DNA of 42,171 nt from Bacteroidales bacterium UBA1195 (lineage in GTDB: Bacteria; Bacteroidota; Bacteroidia; Bacteroidales; WCHB1-69): contig DBYD01000017.1 in assembly GCA_002309855.1 (NCBI GenBank), positions 1 to 42,171 on the forward strand, in the 5' to 3' direction. The translations under genes were made by a program, and so were the position numbers. This document shows positions 31,506 through 39,845 of this stretch, piece by piece (positions within the stretch are counted from its first letter, which is position 1; every line of letters begins with the position of its first letter). Below the pieces are notes generated by a model that made no database searches, was not told the origin of the DNA, and was given only the letters and a program-made list of their open reading frames with translations.

Positions 31506-33157
31506 ACCATAAACGGAAGACATCCATACGTATTTTCGCCGTTGTCCTCCTGATTTGCGGCAGCCTAAGTTTCGTAAGGAACGATTTTGAGATTGCCAAA
31601 AATTTGGACATTTACGCCACCCTGCTCCGGCAGCTGAACGAGAACTACGTGGACGACATTAATGTCGGGGATCTGGTGCGGACCTCCATCGATGCCATGC
31701 TGGAGGAACTCGACCCCTACACCGTATACTACCCCGAATCTGATCTGGAGGAGTTCAGGCTGATGACCACAGGACAGTACGGCGGCATCGGTGCGCTCAT
31801 ACAGCAGGACAGCGACTATGTGATAATCAGCGAACCTTATGAGAACACCCCCGCTATGGAGAGCGGCCTGCAGGCTGGAGACCGCATTCTCGCCATTGAC
31901 GGCAAACCGGTCCGCGGGAAAACCGTCTCGGATGTCAGCACAGCCCTTAAGGGCCAACCGGGCACAACAGTCCGTCTGACAATCCAGCCTTACGGACAGA
32001 AGGGAAGCAACGTGAAGGAGATTACCAGAAAGGAGATAAAGCTGCCTTCCATCACCTACACAGGCATGCTGCAAAACGGCATCGGCTACATCCGGCTGGC
32101 CCAATTCACCGAACATGCCGGCAAGGAGGTCAAGGAGGCATTTCTTAAGCTGAAGGAGCAGCAGATGCGCTGTCTGGTGCTGGATTTGCGCGGTAATGGC
32201 GGCGGACTGCTGAACGAGGCGGTAAACATTGTCAGCCTGTTTGTCCCCAAGGGTGAGCTTGTGGTCAGCACCAAAGGCAAGCAGCAGCATCTGAACCAAC
32301 AGTTTTATACCACAACCGAACCGATTGACAAAGAGATACCCATTGCAGTACTGGTGGACGGGCACAGCGCCTCCGCCTCCGAAATAGTGGCAGGAACCCT
32401 GCAGGATCTGGACAGGGCCGTCATCATCGGGGAGCGCACCTATGGCAAGGGGCTGGTCCAGAATGTACTGCCTTTGAGCTATAACAGCCAGATGAAGGTG
32501 ACCGTATCGAAATACTACATCCCCTCCGGACGCTGCATCCAGAAGATCGATTATCAGCACAAGGACAGCAACGGAGTGAACCTTCGCAAGGCCGACTCGA
32601 ACGCCACAGCCTTCCGGACAAGGCACGGACGCACCGTCTACGACTATGGCGGCGTGGAGCCTGACATGAAGGTCAAGCCGGAACCGTACAGCACCGTTCT
32701 GCTTGCACTTATCTCCCAGAAGATGATTTTCAACTATGCAAACGAATACCGGCTGCAGCACAAGACAATCCCGCCCGTCTCCGAATTCACCTTCACTGAT
32801 GCCATGTACGCCGATTTCGTGCAGTTTGTCGAGAAACGGAACATTGTATATGAAACCTTTACGGAAAAGGCCATGAAGCAGCTTGAGGCGGCGGCGAAGG
32901 AGGACAAGACCGACAAGATACTTCAGACCGAACTGCAGTCCCTGAAAAATGCCATAGGGAAGGACAAGGCGACCGACCTGCAGAAATACCGGAAGGAGAT
33001 TTCCGAAATGCTCCACGTTGAAATCATCGGACGCTACTATTATCAGAAAGGGGAATCCGAAGCCGCACTGCAATACGACCCCTGCATGGAGACTGTCCGC
33101 ACGCTGTTCGGCCAGCCGGACTATAAGGAATACCGCAGAATATTAGGGACAAAATAG
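31502..33157 (+). CDS. C-terminal processing peptidase, S41 family
   Basis: 551 aa periplasmic protease. N-terminal signal anchor (IRIFAVVLLICGSLSFV). PDZ domain about residues 90-180 (GIGALIQQDSDYVIISEPY, GLQAGDRILAIDG). The catalytic part has LDLRGNGGGLLNEAV, the serine site DGHSASASEIVAG and the lysine site TYGKGLVQ. The C-terminal 170 residues form a helical extension common in Bacteroidota members. It trims C-termini of exported proteins. Coupled to purE, an arrangement without obvious functional link. Confidence 0.94.
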   Translation: MNHKRKTSIRIFAVVLLICGSLSFVRNDFEIAKNLDIYATLLRQLNENYVDDINVGDLVRTSIDAMLEELDPYTVYYPESDLEEFRLMTTGQYGGIGALIQQDSDYVIISEPYENTPAMESGLQAGDRILAIDGKPVRGKTVSDVSTALKGQPGTTVRLTIQPYGQKGSNVKEITRKEIKLPSITYTGMLQNGIGYIRLAQFTEHAGKEVKEAFLKLKEQQMRCLVLDLRGNGGGLLNEAVNIVSLFVPKGELVVSTKGKQQHLNQQFYTTTEPIDKEIPIAVLVDGHSASASEIVAGTLQDLDRAVIIGERTYGKGLVQNVLPLSYNSQMKVTVSKYYIPSGRCIQKIDYQHKDSNGVNLRKADSNATAFRTRHGRTVYDYGGVEPDMKVKPEPYSTVLLALISQKMIFNYANEYRLQHKTIPPVSEFTFTDAMYADFVQFVEKRNIVYETFTEKAMKQLEAAAKEDKTDKILQTELQSLKNAIGKDKATDLQKYRKEISEMLHVEIIGRYYYQKGESEAALQYDPCMETVRTLFGQPDYKEYRRILGTK

Positions 33158-33165
33158 CGCCACAC

Positions 33166-34767
33166 ATGCTCCGCGAACACATCCACCGTCACATTTTCCT
33201 GATATCGCTAATGCTGTTTGTCACCGGCATACCCTTTTGCCGGCCACTTATGAGCATCGGACTGGTTCTGCTTTCGGCCAATTGGTTGGCCGAAGGTAAT
33301 TTCCGTTGGAAATGGCAGCGGATGCGCCGCAACCGTATTCTTTTGGCATGTCTGCTCCCATACGCGGTGCATGTAGCCGGACTGCTTTATACCAGCAACC
33401 TCCCCTATGCTGTCACCGACCTGACCATCAAACTGCCGTTGCTTCTGCTGCCACTCATTTTCGCAACTACGCCGCCATTGGACAAAAAAGAATGGCATGC
33501 GCTGCTGCAGCTTTACCTTTTCGCTGTCTGCGCTTCCGCCCTAATCGGCTTTATGCACCTGCTGCGCCATCCGGAAATTACAGACAAAAGGGAGGTGGCC
33601 ATGCACATCTCCTATATCCGGTTCGAACTGAACCTCTGTTTCGGCTTTTTTGTAGCATTATATCTGATGCGCAATGAATTCCTTAATAGGGAACGGGCAC
33701 TGCCCATCACACTTCTCCTTATTGCAATGATATGGCTTGCCGGCATCAGCCTCCATATAGGTGCACTGACCGCCCTGACTCTCGGATTGCTCTGCATACT
33801 CTACCTGCTAATACGCGCTGCATCAGAAAAAAAATGCGGTGCCATCCGGATAGGTGTCCCACTGCTGATTGCGGCCACGCTCATCACTGCCGTGTGCGGA
33901 TTCATCCACTCGTTCAGACAGTATTCACATACAACACAACAATTTAACACAAAAATTCTTACAGAAAACGGAAGGACATATACATGTCCGGTGGAACATC
34001 CTTACATAGAGCATGGCCAATATGTCTATGCCTATGTTTGTGAAGAGGAGCTGGCCACCGCCTGGAACCGTCGCAGCGCCCTGCCTTACGACGGATTGTC
34101 CACCGACAGCAACCACAACATCCGTAACACGCTCATACGTTACCTGAACTCCAAAGGGCTCCACAAAGACAGCGCTGGAGTGGCGCAACTGACACCAAGG
34201 GACATTCAGGCAATAGAGAACGGTATGGCCAGTGTCAGCTATACCCGCTCGGGACTGGAGGCACGCTATTATGAGACCATTCGGGATCTTGACCTCTATT
34301 TTCACCACAATGAAGTGGGCGGAAGCATTCCCCGCAGGTTTGAGATGTGGCGGATTTCATGGATAACATTCACCAGACATCCCCTGTTCGGCACCGGCAC
34401 CGGTGACGTGAAGGATGCGCTCGGACTGGACCTGTTAAAACAGGATTCCCCTGTCAGAGGGGTGCTGGTACGCAGCCACAACCAATATCTCTCATTCGGG
34501 ATCGCCTTCGGCATCATAGGACTGGCTCTCATTCTTTTCGCACTGTTCTATCCGCCTTTCGCCTCCGGCCGCTTCCGCAATGCGCTGTACATGGTATTTC
34601 TTATTATCTTCCTGGTATCCATGCTGACAGACGATCCTATGGAGCGGCAGGACGGCGTGACTCTGTTCGCCTTTTTCAACAGCCTCTTCCTGTTTCTGCT
34701 ACCTGCCAGGCAATCTGTTCCGAAAACAGACACACATTCGGATGAGCCGGAATATTTAAGCAAATAA
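33166..34767 (+). CDS. O-antigen ligase/polymerase family membrane protein
   Basis: 533 aa. Hydrophobic helices fill residues 10-255 (FLISLMLFVTGIPFCRPLM, LPLLLLPLIFATTP, LGLLCILYLLIRAA), a large outer loop spans about 260-395, and the last helices follow (YLSFGIAFGIIGLALILFAL). The loop end RFEMWRISWITFTRHPLFGTG ... VLVRSHNQYLS is the Wzy_C/WaaL signature. Such proteins ligate O-antigen to lipid A-core or polymerise glycans. Ligase versus polymerase cannot be separated here. 8 nt after the protease gene. Confidence 0.85.
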   Translation: MLREHIHRHIFLISLMLFVTGIPFCRPLMSIGLVLLSANWLAEGNFRWKWQRMRRNRILLACLLPYAVHVAGLLYTSNLPYAVTDLTIKLPLLLLPLIFATTPPLDKKEWHALLQLYLFAVCASALIGFMHLLRHPEITDKREVAMHISYIRFELNLCFGFFVALYLMRNEFLNRERALPITLLLIAMIWLAGISLHIGALTALTLGLLCILYLLIRAASEKKCGAIRIGVPLLIAATLITAVCGFIHSFRQYSHTTQQFNTKILTENGRTYTCPVEHPYIEHGQYVYAYVCEEELATAWNRRSALPYDGLSTDSNHNIRNTLIRYLNSKGLHKDSAGVAQLTPRDIQAIENGMASVSYTRSGLEARYYETIRDLDLYFHHNEVGGSIPRRFEMWRISWITFTRHPLFGTGTGDVKDALGLDLLKQDSPVRGVLVRSHNQYLSFGIAFGIIGLALILFALFYPPFASGRFRNALYMVFLIIFLVSMLTDDPMERQDGVTLFAFFNSLFLFLLPARQSVPKTDTHSDEPEYLSK

Positions 34768-34892
34768 TTTGCATAGGAATCCGTCTCACATAACCACTTT
34801 TTTTGTATCTTCGCAAATTGCACCAATTATTCCCAAATGGAATGGTTGTGGCTTGTAATTTTCTTATTATTAATATTATATTACTTTCAAAC

Positions 34893-36920
34893 ATGCAAAA
34901 TAAAATGCATAAAATGACACAAGGGTTGCTGATTGCTGCCTTTTTGGTGACCGGATGGATGGCAACCTCCGCCCAAAACAGCCAGGATCCGGTGGTGATG
35001 ATTCTGGGGAAAGACAGCGTCACTCTCTCTGAATTCAAGAACAACTTCTTAAAAAACAACAATTTGAACAAGACATCCGAAAAGGAGTTGCGGGAATACA
35101 TCGACCTTTTCGTCAATTTCCGTCTGAAATGTGCGGAAGCCAAGGAACTGAGGCTTGACACCCTACCCTCGCTGCAACGCGAGCTGCGCGGCTACCGTTC
35201 GCAGGCCGCCGCGCCCTACCTGACGGAAAAATCGGTCAACGAGCAGCTGGTGAACGAAGCGTTGGAACACCTGCACTGGGATATCCGTGCCTCGCACATC
35301 ATGCGGAGGATCTCTTCGGATGCAAGTCCAAAGGACACTCTGGCCGCCTACACAGAGATGATGAACATCCGGAAACGAATCCTCAAGGGAGAGAATTTCA
35401 ACGATGTGGCCTTTGCTGAATCCGACGACCCCTCCGCGAGACCCAGATACGACAAGGAGGTGATGGTATATTCCGGAAACAAGGGCGACCTCGGCTATTT
35501 CACCGCCTTCAACATGATTTACCCGTTTGAAAAGGCAGCCTTCAACACTCCTGTCGGCACTGTCTCACTTCCAGTGCGCTCCCCTTACGGATACCACCTG
35601 ATCATGGTTCAGGACCGCCAGCCTGCCATCAGCACATGGACTGTCTCGCACATCCTGATCACCTATCCGGAAAACGCAACCGCAAAGGATTCAGCCGGAA
35701 CAAAGGCGGCGGCTCAGGAGGCCTACCGCGCAATCCGCAACGGCATGGACTTTGAAGCGGCAGTAAAGAAATACTGCACCGATGAGGGCTTGACATTAAA
35801 CGGCGGCAAGATGGACCCATTCCCATCCGGACGTTTTGAGGGGGACTTCATGGCACCGCTGTACAAAACGGAAGAGAACGAAATCACCCCGCCTTTTGAG
35901 ACCCGCTACGGCTGGCACATTGTCAAGGTTATCAAAAAGGAGCCGTTTGTGGAAACACCCGGCATCCGCGGGGAGATCAGGCAGCGCATCAACCGTGACA
36001 CCCGCTCCGACCTCGGTCCGGAGAAGCTGGTGGAGCGGCTGAAAAAGGAGTACAAGTTCGTGCAGGCACCCATGCCCAAGGACAAAAAAGCCGTCTCCCC
36101 AGTTGAAGATTTCTATACCATTGATTCCGTTCTGCTGTTCAAAGGAAGATGGAAAAAAGACTCTTTCCATGGCAACAGGGAGATGTTCCGCTTTGCCGAC
36201 CAAGTGGTCCGCCAATCTGACTTTGCCGCCTACATTGAGAAGAACCAGTTCCCGGAAATGCGGAGAATCAGCATTCATGAACTGATTAACCATGTGTATC
36301 CGCTCTTTGTCCGCCGCTGCATCCTGGATTATGAGGAGGAGCATCTGGAGGAGAAATATCCGGAATTCGCCACTCTGATGAATGAGTATAAGGATGGCAT
36401 ACTGCTGTATGAGCTGAGCGAACGCAAGGTGTGGGGCCGTTCCGAAACCGACAGCGCAGGACTGGCGCAGTTCTATGAAACGGTCAAAGACCAGTACATG
36501 TATCCTGTACGGGCGGAGGTTGTCAGTTACACGATGGGGAACGAAAAGGCCTACAGAACCTTCTGCAAACTGATGGAAAAAGGGACAGAACTTGAGACCA
36601 TCAATAAAAAATTCGCAAAGAAAGGGCAGATCATCACAGCACGCAAGCAAGTGCTCCAAAAAGGCGAAGACAAAAATTTTGACAGGGACTGCCCGTGGGA
36701 AATCCTGATGCAGGAAGGGAACGCCGTCATCACCAAGGCGGACGAGTTCCGTTACACGACGGTCACCAAACTGCTGCCCTCCCCGAAACCTTTGGATGAG
36801 GTGCGGGGCACCATCATCACCCAATACCAGAACCTGCTGGAGAAGGAATGGGTGGAACAACTGCATAAAGACAACGACATCTTCATTGACTACGACACAA
36901 TTCTGGGATTGATACGATAA
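34893..36920 (+). CDS. Parvulin-type peptidyl-prolyl isomerase, SurA-like (first of three)
   Basis: 675 aa from the ATG at 34893, chosen because it precedes the signal peptide (GLLIAAFLVTGWMATSAQ) and lies behind a promoter-like TATCTTCG at about 34806. Residues about 25-120 form the SurA-type helical N-domain (VTLSEFKNNFLKNNNLNKTS). Two parvulin domains follow: about 125-245 (IRASHIMRRISSDAS ... GDLGYFTAFNMIYPFEKAAF) and about 250-365 (VSHILITYPENA ... FETRYGWHIVKV). The last 300 residues are family-specific. It should chaperone outer-membrane proteins in the periplasm. First of a three-gene run. Confidence 0.88.
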   Translation: MQNKMHKMTQGLLIAAFLVTGWMATSAQNSQDPVVMILGKDSVTLSEFKNNFLKNNNLNKTSEKELREYIDLFVNFRLKCAEAKELRLDTLPSLQRELRGYRSQAAAPYLTEKSVNEQLVNEALEHLHWDIRASHIMRRISSDASPKDTLAAYTEMMNIRKRILKGENFNDVAFAESDDPSARPRYDKEVMVYSGNKGDLGYFTAFNMIYPFEKAAFNTPVGTVSLPVRSPYGYHLIMVQDRQPAISTWTVSHILITYPENATAKDSAGTKAAAQEAYRAIRNGMDFEAAVKKYCTDEGLTLNGGKMDPFPSGRFEGDFMAPLYKTEENEITPPFETRYGWHIVKVIKKEPFVETPGIRGEIRQRINRDTRSDLGPEKLVERLKKEYKFVQAPMPKDKKAVSPVEDFYTIDSVLLFKGRWKKDSFHGNREMFRFADQVVRQSDFAAYIEKNQFPEMRRISIHELINHVYPLFVRRCILDYEEEHLEEKYPEFATLMNEYKDGILLYELSERKVWGRSETDSAGLAQFYETVKDQYMYPVRAEVVSYTMGNEKAYRTFCKLMEKGTELETINKKFAKKGQIITARKQVLQKGEDKNFDRDCPWEILMQEGNAVITKADEFRYTTVTKLLPSPKPLDEVRGTIITQYQNLLEKEWVEQLHKDNDIFIDYDTILGLIR

Positions 36921-36925
36921 CCGCC

Positions 36926-37777
36926 ATGAAACATGCCTTTCCGCTGCTGACCGTATGGCTGGCCATCCTGACCGCCTGCTCCCATCCGGAAGACAAACCG
37001 GTGGTTCGTGTCTATGACGCCACATTGAGCATGGCCGACATCCAATGGATGCAGGCAGATTTCGCGAAGGATTCCGAAAAAGTTGAAATCCATCCGGAAA
37101 CCGTATCCGCATGGGTTGAAAAACAGGTGATGGTACATGCCGCAAAAAATGCGCTCAGCCAACGGGAAAAGGATTTCGACCGGGAAATCAAGGACTACTA
37201 CGAAACCCTGCTGGTTGACGCCTATGAGACCAAAGAGGTGGAGAAACGGCTTGACCGGAATGTGACAGAGGAGGAAATCCAGGAATACTATCAGGCACAC
37301 AAGGAAGACTTCGAGATGCACAAGACCATCGTGCGCATCAATTACGCAAAGTTCCCCCTCGGCTTTCCGCAGACAGAAACGGTCCGCGCCCTGCTATCCA
37401 AAGGCTCCGGCCGCACCAATGCCGAGCAGGAAAAATTGGAGCGGATCTGCTACGGACAGGCTGAAAACATGTACCTTGAATCCAACTGGGTGGTTTTTGA
37501 CGATATTCTGAAGGAGATTCCGCTGGCGGCAACCAACCAGCAGCAATACCTGCAAAAAAACAAAAGTGCGGAAATCACCGACAGCAACTACATCTATCTG
37601 GTTTACTTCGCCGACTATAAAATCAACGAAACCTATTCCCCGTTGGAGAACGAGCGGGAGAACATCCGGAACAGGCTGCTGGAAATGCGGCGGGTGGAAC
37701 TGCTGCGGGCAATCCGCAAAAATGCCATTGAAAAAGCACGCAAAGAACATGAGATTCACTATGAAATCAAACTGTAA
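36926..37777 (+). CDS. SurA-like lipoprotein without parvulin domain (second of three)
   Basis: 283 aa. Lipoprotein signal KHAFPLLTVWLAILTAC (Cys near 18). The body is helical and charged, resembling the SurA N- and C-terminal chaperone parts (VEKQVMVHAAKNALSQREKD, NVTEEEIQEYYQAHKEDFEM), but no parvulin core (GxLGxF / GxHI) is visible. It starts 5 nt after the first gene and ends 1 nt before the third. Probably a membrane-anchored partner in the same outer-membrane protein pathway. Confidence 0.7.
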   Translation: MKHAFPLLTVWLAILTACSHPEDKPVVRVYDATLSMADIQWMQADFAKDSEKVEIHPETVSAWVEKQVMVHAAKNALSQREKDFDREIKDYYETLLVDAYETKEVEKRLDRNVTEEEIQEYYQAHKEDFEMHKTIVRINYAKFPLGFPQTETVRALLSKGSGRTNAEQEKLERICYGQAENMYLESNWVVFDDILKEIPLAATNQQQYLQKNKSAEITDSNYIYLVYFADYKINETYSPLENERENIRNRLLEMRRVELLRAIRKNAIEKARKEHEIHYEIKL

Positions 37778-37778
37778 C

Positions 37779-39125
37779 ATGAGAAAAGCACTGCTTATCG
37801 GCTGTATGATAAGCCTCAGCGGCCTGCTGCACGCACAGACCGTCATTGATGAGATTATCGCCTCCGTGGCGGGACAGATCATCACCAAATACGATTTGGA
37901 ATATGCCATCCAAAGCTACAAATACCAATCCGGCATCTACAATCTGGAGGACGAAGAGGAATTACGCTGCCGGATATTGGAGCAGCTCATTTTCCAGAAA
38001 CTGCTGATTGACCAGGCCAAACTGGACAGCATCGAAATTTCGGAAGAGCAAATCACCCAACGGATTGAAAGCAGCATCCGTATGCAGGTGGCACGGGCCG
38101 GCAGCATCAAACGGCTTGAAGAGGCATACGGCAAAAGCATTTCCGAAATCAAGAAGGATGCACGGCAAGTGGTCCGGGATGACTACATGGTCAACCAGAT
38201 GCAGCAGAGCCTTACCGCCGGCATCAATGTCACCTACCAGGATGTGCGGGAGTACTACCAGCAGATTCCAGAAGACAGCCTGCCCACCCTTCCAGTGGAA
38301 TACGAAATCGCCGTCATAACCAAAGTGCCGACAGTCAGCGAAATTGAAAAGGAGGCTCTCAAGGAGCGGCTGACTGGCTATCGCAACCGGATTCTGAAGG
38401 GGGAGAATTTCTCCACCTTCGCACGGCTCTATTCCGAGGATCCGGGCAGTGCCGCCAAGGGAGGCGAACTCGGTTTTGTAAACCGGGGGGAGCTTTATCC
38501 GGAATTCGAGCAGGTGGCCTTTGACCTGAAGCCGGGCGAAATCTCCCCCATTGTGGAGACAAAAGCCGGCCTCCACATCATCCGGATGATTGAGCGGCGC
38601 GGCGATCAGGCCAACGTGGCACACATACTTCTCAAGCCCAAACCGTCTATAGACTCCATGGTCCGCACACAAAAACATCTGGACAGTGTGGCCCGACTGG
38701 TACGCAATGGGGGCTGGAGTTTTGACAGCGCGGCCCGCGCCTTTTCGGACGACCCGAACAAAATCAGCGGCGGCACACTCATCAATCCCTACACCGCCTC
38801 CTCCACCTGGAGCGAAGAACAGTTGGACCAGACCGCCCTGTACACCATCCGCAAGCTGAAAGAGGGAGAATGTTCGGATGCCGTCCCATTTGTCACGGAG
38901 GAGGGCAACCAGGCCTACCGCCTGATTTTTATCCGAAAAATCCATCCGGAACATGTGATCAACCTTACCGACGATTACGAAAAGGTGAAAAACGCCGCCC
39001 TTGAGGCACAAAAACAGAAGGCGTTGGTCAAATGGGCCACCCGCAAGGTCAGACTGACACATGTGGAGATCAACCCCAAATACCACAATTGCGATCTATC
39101 TGAAAACCTCGGCATACAGTTCTGA
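37779..39125 (+). CDS. surA: Periplasmic chaperone SurA (third of three)
   Basis: 448 aa, close to E. coli SurA in length. The start at 37779 gives signal peptide MRKALLIGCMISLSGLLHAQ. SurA N-domain follows (VIDEIIASVAGQIITKYDLE, LEQLIFQKLLIDQAK). Parvulin 1 is about 170-275 (SEDPGSAAKGGELGFVNRGE, AGLHIIRMIERRG); a second, more divergent parvulin-like part is about 285-400 (VAHILLKPKPSID, ISGGTLINPYTA). It guides unfolded barrel proteins to the BAM complex. Two nt separate it from rsmE. Confidence 0.9.
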   Translation: MRKALLIGCMISLSGLLHAQTVIDEIIASVAGQIITKYDLEYAIQSYKYQSGIYNLEDEEELRCRILEQLIFQKLLIDQAKLDSIEISEEQITQRIESSIRMQVARAGSIKRLEEAYGKSISEIKKDARQVVRDDYMVNQMQQSLTAGINVTYQDVREYYQQIPEDSLPTLPVEYEIAVITKVPTVSEIEKEALKERLTGYRNRILKGENFSTFARLYSEDPGSAAKGGELGFVNRGELYPEFEQVAFDLKPGEISPIVETKAGLHIIRMIERRGDQANVAHILLKPKPSIDSMVRTQKHLDSVARLVRNGGWSFDSAARAFSDDPNKISGGTLINPYTASSTWSEEQLDQTALYTIRKLKEGECSDAVPFVTEEGNQAYRLIFIRKIHPEHVINLTDDYEKVKNAALEAQKQKALVKWATRKVRLTHVEINPKYHNCDLSENLGIQF

Positions 39126-39127
39126 AC

Positions 39128-39835
39128 ATGCAGCTCTTTTATTCCACGGATATTGACGGATCTTACGGCACACTGCCGGATACTGAGGCAAGGCACTGCC
39201 TCCGCGCCCTCCGGATGCGCACCGGCGACACACTGCAGGTGACTGACGGATGCGGCCGCTGTTATACGGCGGTTCTGCTTGACCAGCAGGACAAGCGTTG
39301 CCCATTCTCCATCAAAAGTGTTGAGGAGATGCCCGAACCGTTTCCGTTCCAACTGCACATGGCCGTCGCCCCCACCAAGAATCCGGACCGTTTCGAATGG
39401 TTTGTGGAAAAGGCTGTGGAAATTGGCGTTACGGAAATAAGCTGCCTTCATTGCGACCACTCGGAACGTTTCACTGTCAAGGCGGAACGGATGGAACGGC
39501 TGATGGTTTCCGCCATGAAGCAATCGCTCCACTTCAGGCTGCCGCAGTTCCATCCGGAAATTACAGCGACCGATTTCATCAGGCAGCAACAGGCCGGTAG
39601 CCAACGTTTCATCGCATGGTGCGGCAGCGACGTGGACACCCTGCCGCTGAAGCAGGCCTGCCAGCCGGGAGGCAGGATCGTGGTGATGATCGGACCGGAA
39701 GGTGATTTCAGCCCTGAAGAGGTAAGGTTGGCCAAAACATGCGGATTCCAAACCGTATCGCTCGGAAACAGCCGGCTACGGACGGAAACCGCTGCCATCG
39801 TTGCCTGTTCCATAATCCATTGTATCCACATGTAA
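39128..39835 (+). CDS. rsmE: 16S rRNA m3U1498 methyltransferase
   Basis: 235 aa SPOUT methyltransferase. N-terminal PUA-like part (FYSTDIDGSYGTLPDTEARH, LRMRTGDTLQVTDGCGRC), then AVAPTKNPDRFEWFVEKAVE, ITEISCLHCDHSER-like segment and the trefoil-knot SAM loop MIGPEGDFSPEEV with LGNSRLRTETA. Methylates U1498 of 16S rRNA. Shorter linkers than average but all family motifs are intact. Confidence 0.95.
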   Translation: MQLFYSTDIDGSYGTLPDTEARHCLRALRMRTGDTLQVTDGCGRCYTAVLLDQQDKRCPFSIKSVEEMPEPFPFQLHMAVAPTKNPDRFEWFVEKAVEIGVTEISCLHCDHSERFTVKAERMERLMVSAMKQSLHFRLPQFHPEITATDFIRQQQAGSQRFIAWCGSDVDTLPLKQACQPGGRIVVMIGPEGDFSPEEVRLAKTCGFQTVSLGNSRLRTETAAIVACSIIHCIHM

Positions 39836-39845
39836 CCCTGAAGCC

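Noticed and set aside
31565..33073. 502-aa minus-strand open frame opposite the S41 protease
   Set aside because: Complete overlap with a protein carrying all family motifs; the antisense product is rich in His/Leu/Gln without domains.
35796..37145. 449-aa minus-strand open frame
   Set aside because: Antisense shadow of the first two SurA-type genes.
37962..39086. 374-aa minus-strand open frame
   Set aside because: Antisense shadow of surA.
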